In this document: one piece after another, positions 11,475 to 24,020 of the stretch
Numbering within the stretch: position 1 is the stretch's first letter
Layout of the letters: every line of letters starts with the position of its first letter
Notes under the pieces: model-generated
Told to the model about the DNA's origin: nothing
The model's database searches: none
What the model saw: the letters and a program-made list of their open reading frames with translations, nothing else
Assembly: GCA_015852425.1 (NCBI GenBank)
Contig: JAAAIG010000208.1
Span: 5,285-48,981 of the forward strand
Source: Gryganskiella cystojenkinii
Lineage: Eukaryota > Mortierellomycota > Mortierellomycetes > Mortierellales > Mortierellaceae
Length of the DNA stretch: 43,697 nucleotides
Direction: 5' to 3'
Made by a program: the position numbers and the translations under genes

Positions 11475-12623
11475 TGTCGAAAAGGAGGAGAGAATGTCCA
11501 GCCACGAAAAAGACAAAAGGGGTCCATTTGACGCTCTTCCTGCTGACGTTTTTTTTTGGGCGGAAAACGCCACCATGAGAACGACGTCACGTGCGAGCGA
11601 GGATGATCCCTTAACGCGTTTTTTCTCGACTTTTTTTTAGGTCTCTCCGTCATTTTGCATCAAGTCGTCCTGTGTCGGCAGAGCCCTTTTGCAGCTGACG
11701 GAAGCAGGGTTCACACTTTCATGCTTAGTATAAGCGACTCGCACTGGATATGCACGTCTTGTCATTCCAAGGAGAGAGACCTAGCGGGAAAAATGGCAGG
11801 AGAGGAAGCGAGGATCTTTGCATCTACTCTTGGCGGGGAAGCGCCTATGGTGGGCTACAGACCTCTTCGTCCCTCAAAAAAGAACTGGGGCGAAACAGTA
11901 GAGGAACGCGTTCGCCTCGAAAGNNNNNNNNNGGGGGGGGTGCAGCTGGATACTAGTCCAGCACTCCTTCCAAACAAGATCGTTGTGTTTTGACGACAAC
12001 GAAAGATAGACTGCAAGATGTGACCTACACTCTCCTCAGTTGCCAGCGTGATCATGCCATTGAGAGATGACAGAGGGGCAGAAAGATGTCCACCATCTTT
12101 GTTATTCATGTTGATGTGTTGGATTTTCCCTCGGCTGCTAAATGGCACTTGAGACCGGTGTGGTTGCACATCGCACACCCCTCTCTTTTTCTCTCCCTCT
12201 GTCTTTCCATCTATCACAAAAAAATATCAAGAAAAAGGAATTCAAGTTCTGCAGTTGAGCCCTCCTTGTTTGTTTTTTTCGCTTTGTCTCGAGGAGGACA
12301 CAGTGCACACATTAAAAAGATGCACGATCAAGAGGGAAGACAAAAACAGAGAGAGAACCTGAATTCCACACAGGTGAACAAGGGCCTTAGCGAGGAGGAA
12401 AAGGGCGGGAGAGTCTCCTTGAGTTTTTATGATGGGGGGTTGATAACTGTCCACACTGAACTCGTGCTAAAAGTGCAAGGAGATAGAGAAGATCTTTCGT
12501 CTCTTTTTCATTTCTTGTTTGTTGGTTGTCGATCAGTCACTGCCTTCCAGTTTTTTTTCTGCTCCTTCACTTTCTTCTTTTTTCTTTTTTACCTTATTTC
12601 ACTCCTGTTACACCCCAAACAAC
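11475..12623. promoter_or_regulatory. Divergent promoter region between APN2 and a small gene
   Basis: This 1.15 kb region separates two head-to-head genes. Just upstream of APN2 the minus strand is pyrimidine-rich. It contains ACGCGT (MluI cell-cycle box-like) at 11614-11619 and 11906-11911, and GACGTCA overlapping a CACGTG E-box at 11583-11593. The right end (about 12545-12620) is C/T-rich on the plus strand before the ATG at 12624. These short motifs match known fungal site types but could occur by chance. A 9-base assembly gap lies at 11924-11932. Confidence 0.35.
11924..11932. other. Assembly gap (9 N)
   Basis: Nine undetermined bases followed by a run of eight G. The true length is probably unknown. 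It lies in non-coding sequence, so it does not break a supported gene. Confidence 0.95.
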
Positions 12624-13163
12624 ATGATTTTCAGTCACCCATCCGCTTATATGTACTCGAATCCTCGTCCCATATCTCAGCAGCATCAACATCAACACCG
12701 AGCGGTGTCACAACTACTGCTCCCACCACTTCATCACATCAACAACATCAGCAACACTATGAGCCAGTTATCCGCCAGCTGTCATTACAGTACTACTCCT
12801 GTTTCTCCTCCCGCCCTGGTCGGAAGTTCTGAGGGCTCAGTCTGGTCGCCTTTCTTGTCAATGTCAACAACAACAACTTCAGCCACAGCAGCAGCAAGAA
12901 CACTTCAAACTCCCTTTGTCCAACATACAAACAGTGCACGCCATGACTCGGCATATGCATCCTCTAAACTCAATTGGGAAGAAGCACAGGAACAAGAAGA
13001 GGGGCTGCCGACACCAACGCACACACAAGCCCAAGTCCAAGCTCTGACAGAACCGTTCTTGTCGACGAGGTCAACCACAGCAAGGCTTCAGGGACCCACA
13101 TCTTCGATCGATATGAGTCTTCGAGTAAAAGCATGGCTTCTCCAAGCCGAGATGGAGAGCTAG
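12624..13163 (+). CDS. Hypothetical protein, Ser/Thr/Gln/His-rich (179 aa)
   Basis: Single-exon frame of 179 aa that I do not recognise. The ATG follows a long pyrimidine tract and has an AAC-ATG context, like other genes here. An AATAAA at 13279-13284, about 116 bases past the stop, and a fresh pyrimidine tract after it (13488-13680) suggest a separate transcription unit rather than an upstream exon of the exonuclease. The N-terminal half is low complexity (His/Gln/Ser/Thr). The C-terminal third is mixed and acidic (EEAQEQEE) and ends in a short amphipathic stretch (SLRVKAWLLQAE). There is no signal peptide or membrane segment. It could alternatively be a 5' exon of a spliced gene or a non-coding transcript. 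Confidence 0.42.
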   Translation: MIFSHPSAYMYSNPRPISQQHQHQHRAVSQLLLPPLHHINNISNTMSQLSASCHYSTTPVSPPALVGSSEGSVWSPFLSMSTTTTSATAAARTLQTPFVQHTNSARHDSAYASSKLNWEEAQEQEEGLPTPTHTQAQVQALTEPFLSTRSTTARLQGPTSSIDMSLRVKAWLLQAEMES

Positions 13164-13683
13164 CCCCTGCGGTTCCCCATAGCGACTATAAAAAGATCTT
13201 TTGCTCATCGTCATCGCGCTTCTACTCTTCATCCACATCATCTCTCCAATCATCGCTCTGGCTAGCAGGGCAACAAAATAATAAACAAGCAGGGCAACGT
13301 AAGAAACCCCACAAAAAGGGCATTTAAGCAATGAAACAGAAAGAAAAGAAACGCGGTTTCTCGTGAAGAGAGAAAATCGATCAACCTTGGCAATCCCCTG
13401 TTCTCCTCCTCGCATTCTGTCACTGTCAAAAGGAAAACAGACTGGCTGGTCGCGCGGGAACAGACCCACGACCGCGAAAAAATGTTTTTTTTTTCTTCTC
13501 TTTTTTTTCGCCTCGACCCTCCCTCATTGCTTCTTTCGCGTGCCATTAATTCCTCCTGAGAAACACACAAAACGCAATCAACAGCAACGACGAAGACGGG
13601 AATCAGCAATCAGCAATCAATACTCTCGGCACTTTACTTTTACTCTCTACCTTTCTCTCTTCCCTGCCCCCCTAAACTCAAAA
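13164..13683. other. Intergenic region with AATAAA and a pyrimidine-rich leader
   Basis: The left part holds a plus-strand AATAAA (13279-13284), a possible poly(A) signal for the small gene upstream. From about 13488 the plus strand turns C/T-rich up to the exonuclease ATG at 13684, consistent with its promoter and 5' UTR. Confidence 0.4.
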
Positions 13684-16403
13684 ATGCTCGGCATAAAGAA
13701 CCGGCTCATAATGCAGACCAGGTCCCAACAACGGCTGCATGTTCTGGTGGCTCACGTCTCTTGTCCATTCAGGGGCGCAACATTCGCCCGAGGCATCAAG
13801 ACAGGAGGAGCAACTCGAGCCATCATGCCTGGGCCTGGACTCGGACTCGACACAGAATTTCGAATTACTCAGATTCGGGAGGGTACGTCCGTCGTCACAA
13901 AAATCATACCCGTGTCAATATCAGGATCAGGAACGCATCCAAAAGTCAGGGCGACTAGGGCAAAGTCCTCCTTACCAACTACTGCAACATCAGCAAAGAA
14001 AACCACACTCGCCTTAAACACAAACACAACCAAAACAAAAACAAAAGGATCAGGCACCAACAAATCTCGCACAGCCGCCAGCAAAAAATCAGTGCCCGAC
14101 ACTCTCAGCGCTGCCTCAACCGCGACACTTTCAACTCCAACTCGCACCACCAAGAAATTGGCCTCTTCATCGAGGCAAAAGAGTGAAAAGACAACCAAGA
14201 GATCCGTCCGTCAAGGCATGACCCTTTCGTCCGCCTCTCCCCTCCGATCTGCCCTAGAGCCTTCCGTAACAATGATGCCACCCCTTTCGACACTCCCAAC
14301 GCTTTCAACGTCCTCTCTTCAAGATTTGGGCCATACTTCCTCCTCTTCAGCCAAGCTCACCGCATCAAGTCAGGTCGAAATTTGGACAAAGCAGTTCAAG
14401 ACAGAGGTCCAACGCAGTCCGCGATGTGAAAGATCTGAACTCGTCAAGAGCTCGACAACGTCTGAGCCTTGGTTATGGAAAGAAAAGAACGCACCTTATG
14501 TCGCCTCACGGCCATCACGATCCTTGCTAAAGGCGTCTTTGCCGTCGCTGACAACCGAGGCAACTTTTACTTCGGCAGTCCAGGACCAAGAACCTCTGCC
14601 CTTCTTGGATTTTCGAACGAACGAGTCTAGGGAGGTCATGTACACCAAAAGCGAGGAAGAAGCAGATCACTGGCTTGCTTCAAACAGGTAAACATCAAGG
14701 AGAACTTGCAGAATGCATGACGATGATCATCGATATGTATGGTAATTCAAGGACCTTTTTATGAACGTTTTTTTCTTTTGCCTGCATGCTTGCATGCTCT
14801 AGGACGAAAATGTGGGCGTTGGATGCGGAGTGGAAACCTTTCGGTGGTTACAAACAGCAAGGAAAGATTGCACTTGTTCAACTTGGCGACGACAAAACCG
14901 TTTACCTGTTTCATGTCATCCATATGCGACAGTTCCCAAAGGAACTTGCTAGGATTCTGGAAAACAAGCAAATTCTCAAAGTTGGTATCAACATCAAGTA
15001 AGCATAGCTTAAGGAATGCTAAAATAGGGTAGGTGGAGTATATTAGAGATCCCATTTTGCATCACAGAGTACTTATCTTTATTTCAAACATAGGGCGGAT
15101 GGTATCAAGATTTTCAAGGATTGGGGCGTGGCATGTGCAAGTTTGGTCGAACTAGGCGCCGTCAGCATTCAAGTCCAGGATGACCTAGTTAGCAAGAGAA
15201 GAGTTCGCAGCATGGAAACACTGACGCGCGAGCTAGTAAGTCTAAGAGGGAACATCAGATTCGATGAAGCTTGGAGGCTTTTCAATTCTGTTTACAGGAG
15301 CACGTGGTGGTTTACTTACCTTTTCTCAACATCAACCTACATAGCTTGGGCACTCTGTTGAGAAGGTTGGAATAACGCGAATGGGCAACTGGGAGAGTCG
15401 AAACCTGACCGCAAATCAGATCGCGTATGCTGCCAACGATGCCTTTGTCACCTATGAAGTTGCAGAGCGAATCAAAGAACTGCAGAGACAACGGCCTGAC
15501 CAAAAATTCACACTGTCACTGGCTACAGTCCACACGCAGGGTTCGACCATTCTTGAAGTCCGTGGTACGCTCCAGGAACGACAAGATCGGGCGGCAACAG
15601 CCGCTGATATCGTTGAGACCATACAAGCAAAGAACACATTTATTCCAGGGGTTCGGGAGAACAATCGGTTTCGTTTACCATGGACTGCATCATCTACTTT
15701 CTCCAAAGCGATGACTTCCTGGGGATCCAAGGTGACAGCAAAGACCGCTTCCGAGCCGTTCAGACTCGGTGTTCGACAGGAACAGTCTCCATCCTCATCA
15801 GCAACAACATCGACAATATCACGATCTCCATCATCAAGAACGTCAACATCATCAATGTCATCAACAAAATCGGTGTCTGCGGCGACTCCAACATTTACCT
15901 ATCATCCACCAACCGAAGACCCACACTTCTACTCCAAAAGTTGGTCGGACGAAATCCGGACTATGACAAAGGGCGGTGGCAAAACAATCGTGACAATCAT
16001 CCCTCCGCGGCTTCAAATCCCCCGATCGTTTTGTACTCTCACTCGGAGAAACCTCTTCGTGGCGACAGAACTCGTATGCAAAAACACTCCATCACCAGCT
16101 GGAGCAGCATCATCATCATCAACAAAAGAAGAAGAAAAAGAAACTAAACCTTCAAGGTCAGAGGGCGACATTTACTTTCCGGGCCAACTCTTGCCAGAGT
16201 CATTAGAGGGCAAAAACATTTTAGAACGAAACCAGGCAGTCTGGTTAGAAGCTGGAGGACGACAAGACCTATCCGAGGATAGGGACGATGGCGAAAAGGA
16301 TGATGGCGATTGGCATATGAATCAAAACCAAGCTTTGTTTGCATCCTTGATGTCGCATCATTCTCATGAAAACGATTCTGATGGCGGGAAAGAAAGCACA
16401 TAA
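13684..16403 (+). CDS. 3'-5' exonuclease domain protein (RNase D/WRN exonuclease type), probably mitochondrial
   Basis: Four exons: 13684..14687, 14803..14997, 15094..15235 and 15345..16403. All are GT-AG and in phase, giving 799 aa. The DEDDy nuclease core is complete. Exo I is LDAEW with D342/E344, Exo II is NIKAD with N398/D402, and Exo III is YAAND with Y475/D479. The core is followed by a short helical segment and a Ser-rich C-terminal region of about 300 residues. This fold removes nucleotides from 3' ends of DNA or RNA. The first 50 residues are rich in Arg/Lys/Ser/Thr with no acidic residue before about position 54, as in a mitochondrial targeting sequence. Residues 55-330 are low complexity and basic. 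I see no helicase domain, so it resembles stand-alone WRN-like exonucleases (EXD2, plant WEX) rather than RecQ fusions. The start was chosen at 13684 (AAAAATG after a C/T leader); the frame is open further upstream. An AATAAA (16404-16409) follows the stop directly. Confidence 0.88.
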
Positions 16404-17385
16404 AATAAAGATTCGGACAATTTTTTGCCACCATCCTGAGTCCGGACCATCCAAAGAAATACCTTGCCCCAAGAAAAAACGTCGCAAAAAACAAATTGAA
16501 GGGATCGCATCAGTCCTCCTCTCCAAGCTCTCACTTTCGGATTATAAAAGTGGGACGACTATAAAGAAAAGAAAAAAAATGTTGTAAACTAATGAACTCT
16601 ATTCTGCGAGTGTCGGCACTGAGATGGAGAGAGAGCCTTTGTAGAAAATAGCATTCGGTCTCCGTTTCCCGAGGAATCTTCTGTAACCGGTGGAGGAGAG
16701 GAAGTGAAGGTCACTAAAGATCTATCCAGGCGGATAATTGTTCGCAAATACGAAATCCTTATAGCATTTTTGCCCTCACTTCAGTCCCCTTACTTGTTTT
16801 TTTATGACAGTATTGCAACCCGTCAACAATAATTGATGTTGATTTGGGGTGGTTTTCATGTGGACCAAACCCGAAATGTAGAATGGACGGGATCTTGAGT
16901 TTGTCTATTTTTGACGATCCCGTCTGTACATCCCAGTTTTCCCTCGGTAGCACGGATGACGGAGGAGAACTTTGATAACGGGCCTTCCTGTCAGGAAGAA
17001 AAATCGAGCACTCGCAGAACGTACTTCAAGAGAGTACCTTAAAAACGACGTTTAGAGCCAAGGAGAACACAGAGAGTGGGAGGAAAGCTGCGGACTGTAA
17101 GTGTAGACGAGATGACCACCTTGCATGACTTTGCGTTGTGAGCTCATTCTTCTTATTTTTTATTTAGGTCGCTCCTACCCCCACCTCATTGCTCTCCAAA
17201 GGCTTGGTTCAAAGGCAAGAAACACTGAATGGGTCTGAGAGCAAACCACAGTTTTGAATCCCACTCAAAGAGCTGCATGTCAACAGTTCGACAACAGAAA
17301 AAAAAGAGCGACATGGACCACATGCTCGCTCATGCGCGGGCAGGCGCGGGCACTTTTATGTCTTCATTGTTTCTGAGCAGCAGTT

Positions 17386-17405
17386 TGTGTGTGTGTGTGT
17401 GTGTG
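17386..17405 (+). repeat. (TG)10 microsatellite
   Basis: A perfect dinucleotide run of 20 bases in non-coding DNA. It is likely to vary in length between strains. Confidence 0.9.
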
Positions 17406-20400
17406 CGTATGCCTTTTTCAGTCACCTGGCCCCAGCCCCGTCAACTCTTTTTCGACTACGATGCTGGCGCGGAGGGAAAGTAGAAAGAGTCTGCGGCAAT
17501 ATTGTTGACATCCTACAACATGAACAACAAAAGGAAAAAACATTCGATTATTCCGACTCTGCAGTAGGCTAACTTTTGGCTGTGTTCAAAAATTTATAGT
17601 TATGCTGCAAGGCAACGCTGTGCTTCCTTTTCCCTCAATCGCTTGGTCAAACAAATGCCTCCTTTCTCTTCCCCTCGCCCCGCGTTCTCGGGAACCTTTG
17701 TCCCGCCTCTCCCTCTGTGTCTTGTGCTCAAAAAGAAAGAAAAGAAAGAAAAAAAAACGGATCTGCGTGAATAGTTTTTTCCACATGGACAATGAAATCC
17801 ACCTTGGATTCCCTGTTTTGGCCATAGACCCAAACAATAAAAAATAAACAGAGGTTCGATCGCTGAAAAGCACTTTTCTTGCACTACAAGGGTGTCTCAC
17901 TTGCCTTTGTCCTTACTGTTTGTCGAAATATCCGATGGTTGTTCCATGCCCCTACATTGATAAAGCTCAATAGAAATCGGAAATCCGCGGAGAAGATAAT
18001 GGAAAGGTTCTAACCTCCAATGGCTGTCTCCGTCCAACACCACGGGTCTTTCTTTCTTCCCTTTAATTTTTCCCAGCCCGATTTTCACTGTGCAAATCCT
18101 CGGTAAATGTTGTGCAGCGGCGATTTATTTATTCCGGGTTATTCTGAATTCGCTAGACCCCTTTTTTGCGCACGTTTTATTTATTTATTCTACCACAGGC
18201 ACAAAGCCCAAATCATGCCCCGGGTCCTCACTTGCTAATCGCCCTGCTCTCTCCCCATCTCTTTCTCTCGCATAGCCCTTTTTTCACTCCCCATTCCCTA
18301 TTTTGGCCCTTTTTTTGTTGTTTGTAGTTTGAGTTGTAAAAGGACAACTTGGCTCATTGCTCCATTTCACTTTGAAAGTAAAGTGCAAAACAAAAAAAAA
18401 AAAGGAGAGAAAGACATTGCTATTCCTTGAACTTGAGTAAAGCGTCACTGTTCTACGACTGGTGGCAAAGAAAAAACACGGCACTTGGCGAACGTCCGTA
18501 CGCGTTTGTTTATTTCTTCCTGTCTATTCAAGAACATGGTTTTTAGACACTCTAAAAGATCGGCAATATTATTTTTAGAATCAAGAACGACGCGTCGACA
18601 TTTTTGAGCAAACGAGCTTTTCTCTTTCACACAATTTCTCGTTTGCTCGGAAACGAATGCTATCTTAAGAAAAGAATCGAGAATGGGCGTAGAGAAAGAA
18701 AAAAAAGAGAGTACCGGCATCTATCCTACCTTCGCCCCCCGACGGGACTTCACCCCTTCATTTCATTATTCCCAAGGTTGAGATCTAGAGTTGAACGGTG
18801 GGGAGTATGCCGAAATGAAGAGGTGAGCTCATATTATTTTCACGAGTGTTTGTGTAGGGCTATTGTTGATTTTCACTCGAAACGCGGTGAACATCACGAT
18901 GAAAAGCACGAAGACAATTAATTATTCTTCTTTTTTTGGACTTTTGGAGGGACCCGGAAATTAGCCACGGTCCACCACAACAGCCCAACTTCTTTTTTTC
19001 TTTTGTGTAGTTTGTGTAGTTGTGTTTGAGCTCTTGCCTCGGTCCCCAGATTGAGTAAATTCAGAGAGAAGAAATAACAAAAAAAAAAAAAGAACGCTCT
19101 TCTCGTAGTCTAGTGTAGTCCCTGTCCATCTGCAAATAGAACAAAAAATAAATAAATAATAGACAACCTGTGCGACGTAAGATCGTGAAGAGATTGGAGA
19201 CTTTTTATAGGTGTTATTTATTTTCTCAGGAATCTATCCCATTGGACTTTCTGTTGATTGTTAAGCATTTTATATTGATGGAGTTAGGGACAACCGTTCG
19301 TCAAAGTTGTTGGCACCAAGGGTAGTCTAATGGGAGGTTTTTTTTGGTCGACGCCACATCTTGAGGTTTAATGAGATTCCGGAAAAGTGCTCTCTCAGGG
19401 ATGGAAGTACACAAGCTTTTTTTTTTTTTTTTTTCTTTGTGACTATTACTGGTTTTTGATTCCCTTGATCTGATTAAGAGCAAAAATAAAAAGAAATCAA
19501 GAAATGAAGGAGTAAAATGCAGCTTGTTGAACTCATTCGCGGAGTGCAACCAATAATTTGACTCCGAGGAGAAAGAGAACGTGGACGTAAATAACAAAGA
19601 AACTGAGCGGTGGACAAGAGCTTGTGAAGTGTAAACTGGGCTGTTGCCTTTTACTCTCGTTCTCTACTCTGAAATTGCAGAGAACCAAAGACATCTCTTC
19701 AAGGTGGTTTTTTTGGTGGCAAGCAAGGGCACATAAGGTAAAAAAAAAAAAGTCAAATTCAGGGCTTCCGCCTTTTTTCAAGGTTTGTCAAATTTCTCAT
19801 CAAACCAACAAAGTTAAGCATGAAAATCGAGAGAGAGGGGAGGGGCGACAAGACGACGATCAGTGTGCTAGGAGAACAGCGATACACAACGCTGATAATT
19901 GTTCATTGCCCGCGTGAATCCAATGAAGGCGGTGATTGTTTATGTTTTCTTTTGAAAACGTTGAACGACCTTTCCATGAAATGAGCAACAGATATGTAGC
20001 CGACTCTTGGTACATGCTCAGGCATGTTGTTTTGCACCATGTGCCAAGAAACCATAATGCTCTTCTTTTTTTTGACGTTTTATCAGCTCTACCTCCTTCC
20101 TGGCAAAGGTCTTGGTCATCAGAAATATTGAAAAGAAACATGTCGTGATTGATTACAATCTGTCAATTGGAGACTTGTTACTGGGGGAGGAGGGGAATGA
20201 TTGTCTATGACGATCTAGCTTTTGTCGATTGTGGTGTTCAAGAAACACTTCTATTCTCTATTTTTGACCTGCAAATAATACCACCAGCCCTGTACTGTAC
20301 CTCTTTCCGGTTCACCCCCGATTCTTTTGTTGATCAAGGCATCACAAGAATAAATTGCAATAATTGAGGTTGTACCAGTCCCTGTTCTCATTAGATTCGT

Positions 20401-23400
20401 TCTTGAAGCATTTCCTTCACCGAGAAAGTTCAGTAAAAAAAAAATGAGGGCTCTCGTTCCTTCATATCTTTTGGTCGACGCCCAAAAATCATAAATTCAA
20501 CTGCAATGCTTGATGGAATGGACGCGTTTGAGCAGCACGAAGAAGAGAGAAAAAAAAAGAGCTTTCTGACCAATGGTACCGGAAAACATGATATCAAGAA
20601 GTGAGCCATTCTGGTGGTTTTTGTTCCGATCGGATGCATGCTAGACCAAAGAAAGAACAAAGCACAACATGCGGACAGATACATTCGAAGAACCTTCGTT
20701 CAGACTCGTGTGAACAGAGTGTCATCTCGTCAACAGTCCCCGAAATGGCTTGTTGAGAGGGATCGAAAAGGCTAAAAGAAAAAAAAGAAAGAAGAGAGGT
20801 GAGTCAAGATGATAGCTGCAAAAAAGGTTGACCCCAGTAAGTTTTTCATTCAAACCGAAACACTGTGAAGGTTTTCTTCATTTTTTCTGATTTGATCGCC
20901 TGGACTTTTGAACTCCCGATTTTGTCTCTGGTTTCGTTCGTCTCTATTTGGTCTACCCCAGACTACCAGAGTCCACGACCGAGCGAGCGGATATGAAGAT
21001 AAAAAAAAATGCGAAAGGGCTGTTCGAAAATAAAAAATCAAATTTATTTTTCACCGATTTCGATTCGCAGAACCGTTCAAGCTGAAGCAGCAAATATCGT
21101 CATTATTCACATTTTTCTTTACGGTTCAAGACATTTTGAGTAGTCTCATTCACATACACCCAACCGCAGCGTCATGGACGGACCTTCTGTCTCCGTGTGG
21201 GATCTTTTTTTAAACGGAAGTCGCGGTTAAAACATTACAAGTCTTGACTTGCAAGAGATTTCTGTATCTGCCCCTCTGGTAACGTCTCCGAAGGAACGAG
21301 AGAGAGGTACGTCCATGTTGGAATGTGTTGGCTCGGACAATTTGATGAACATGTACATGTCCCCTAGATCTCTCTAAAAAAAGAAACTCTTTTATATCTC
21401 TTTCCTCTGTCAATGGTTAAGTTGCTGTTGTACAAGACCACAGCTATTGTCCTCCACGGAGAGATGAACAGAAGGAGTTGAAGGGAAAAAAAGGGAAAAA
21501 TAGGGTCAAATTGGGATTATTATTAATATCTTTAATACAATCTACCGAACTTGGCCCGATCATGATTTGTATCCATCCGGGATAGAAGAAAATACGCTGT
21601 TGGTATGTACCTCGTACGGATACCACAGTAGAGTGGAGGAGAGGGGTGATGAATGACGACTCAGACGATAAATCTAATAGTAACAATGTTCACAGGGTCA
21701 TCAACCAACGGATAGGTCGGTCGGTCGGCCTGACACTTTGGCCGGTCTTTTGCACAGGGGAATAGGAAAAAAAACATTGGCCCTCGAAGCAAAAAAAGCT
21801 CTGCCTCCGCCTCAACTTGTATCCTCCCTTTACGAATCAGTTTATCTTTTTTGCATGCGTTAATGCACAGTTCTTTTGTTGTTTTGTCATGCATGTCCAT
21901 TAATTCTCCCCCTGCACAGGTACGAGAGCCAAGAAGGTTTTTTTGGACCACTGTAGAGCTTTGATCACACATCACCATTCCTGTCTCTTTTCTTTCGGTC
22001 TGTTCATTCAACCACACAAATAACCACGGACAACAAAACAGACAAAATCGAGCAAACAATGCCATTCAAACAAACCTGACAAATGCAAACAAAAACAAAC
22101 AACGATTGACTCTCCCTCCTTCATCGACAATAGAGAAAAAAGAACCCTTGAGATACAATCAAAAGAAAGAATAGAAAAATACGGAGATCACTTCCACATC
22201 GTTCCCAAACGTGGACCAGCTGCTCTCAAACCTTGAACATTTTTAGTGGAGGAAACAATGGGGGGTATGTGGTGGTTACTGTAGTCCCTCTCTCTTTGGC
22301 ATCAGCGTATTTCTTCTCTTTTCCCTATCAGAACAAGCTCAGAAGGCCAAAACCAGAAATAAAGACAACTAAATCCTGTGATCTTCCCTGCTCGTTCAAG
22401 ATTAGGGATTATCAATCTTTTAGTCTCGCAGATCAACTCTTGCAGGCCGTTAGGAAAAGACCGTGACGTTGCGAACACAACAACAGGAAACACGCACACA
22501 GATTCAAAGCAATATCTCGCGCACCGTTTTCCAGATGGGCAAAGCAATAAAAAAAGTGAGGGTAAAAAGAACTGTCAACACTGCAGTGTGTTTGTTTTTT
22601 GTGTGTCTGTCCGTCTATAGGTCTGTTGACAAAAGACAAAGAAAGAGTGAAAAAAAAAGGTTCATTTGAGTGGAGGATCAGATATTGTGGTAGCACAAGC
22701 ACAGTCGACAAAAATAACACGCAAAAAAACCCCAGAGTCTCATGGTCACACACCACTTTATTTATATCTTTTTGGTTCTGAAGGAAAGGAGAGAGAGGGG
22801 GGAAGAGTGATCGATCAGAAATGGTCCCCTTGACAAAAGGGAGCGAAGGAGAGAACGGCAACGAAGAGAGCGACGTGAGAAAGAATTAGAGGCACCGTAT
22901 AAACAGAGGTTACGGAAGCGACAAAATTAGACGTGTGTCGTACCGAAAATGCAAAAAAGGGTCGATCAAATGGTTCGAAGGACAATCCGCAGTAGGTTTT
23001 TTTAAAGAGGGGTTTTCAATGTGGGATGTTCACAATTGAAGTGAAGAATGGAGCGCAGACTTTGTTGCAGCTCCTAGGACGAGCAAGTAGAATCCATACC
23101 TCACGTTGTCGAAAATTAAGGAAAACGTGAGAGAGGAAGAATTATTTGTTTGGCCGCGTGCGTGCAGGGACCGAAGGCATGGTGACAAAAGGAAGAAAAA
23201 CAGAGGTACATTCGCACAAGGACGATTCTGGAGAGGGGCAGACGAAGTGAGTGTAGGGAAAGGAGCATAAAAAACATTGTTTCCCGAATATGTAGTGCAT
23301 CACCGTTCTTTTGATTTACGCTGCGAGGATGACTTTTTTTGGGTTGCCTCTTCTTTTGTCTGTTTAGTTCCTTTCTTTACAAACAACAATGCTGCAAAAA

Positions 23401-23756
23401 AAAATCACAGCAGAGCAAAAAAAAAAAAAAGCAAAGCAATTATCAACCAGCCATCGGTGTCCTTTGCCACTTCCTATTTTTTTTGAATTCGATTCAATCG
23501 AAAAAATGATTTCTATTCTGGCTGAGCAGATATTACCGACGAGTTTAAAGTTGATATTCAATTGAAGCTGACAGGGTAAAATAATCATTATTATTTTGAG
23601 AAAGAAGCGCGCCACTCTGCTGGCTCCTCCACTCTCCTCCTTCACACTCTCTCTTCAATTCACATCCAACTTTAACCCTCCAGTTTTTTGCACTGTCAGG
23701 ATGTCCTCTTTTGTCAATCAATTGAATCATCGCTGAATAAATTATAATGAGTGTTT

Positions 23757-23935
23757 CCCTCCCTCTCTTTTCTTTTCCTTTTTTTTTCATTCCTTTACTC
23801 TCTTTTCTCTTTCTCTTTTTGTTTTTTCTCTCGTCTCCACCAATTTTTTGTTTGCATGTAGCATCCACTATCAATTCTTCCCTTTTTTTTCTTCCTTCTT
23901 CTCTTCTCCCTCTCTTCCTTCACTTATCACGCAGC
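23757..23935 (+). promoter_or_regulatory. Pyrimidine-rich leader of the zinc-finger gene
   Basis: About 180 bases dominated by C and T on the plus strand, ending some 85 bases before the ATG at 24021. This is the longest such tract in the window and matches the pattern before other genes. It is probably part of the promoter or 5' UTR. Confidence 0.4.
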
Positions 23936-24020
23936 CTTGACCAGCTCTGCGCAGCTCCCCACATACACACGCACGGGTTCGAAGAAAAAGAACAAGAAAA
24001 AATAACCATAAAGATCAAAA

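Larger units (their letters stand above)
16404..24020. other. Long region without a recognisable gene (7.6 kb)
   Basis: I find no domain-bearing frame, plausible exon chain, rRNA, tRNA or transposon end here on either strand. It contains scattered A and T homopolymers (for example a long T run near 19419-19436), a (TG)10 microsatellite and a long C/T tract at the right end. Compared with the spacing elsewhere in the window it is unusually long. The right part is presumably promoter and leader of the zinc-finger gene, possibly with 5' UTR introns. The rest is unexplained. Confidence 0.5.

Noticed and set aside
13363..13683. Upstream in-frame extension of the exonuclease
   Set aside because: The DNA is a typical C/T leader and the peptide is low complexity. 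Starting at 13684 gives a good ATG context and a coherent targeting-type N-terminus.
21661..22065. 134-codon minus-strand frame in the long gene-free region
   Set aside because: Amino-acid order looks random, with no domain, signal or conserved pattern. One open frame of this size is expected in several kilobases.
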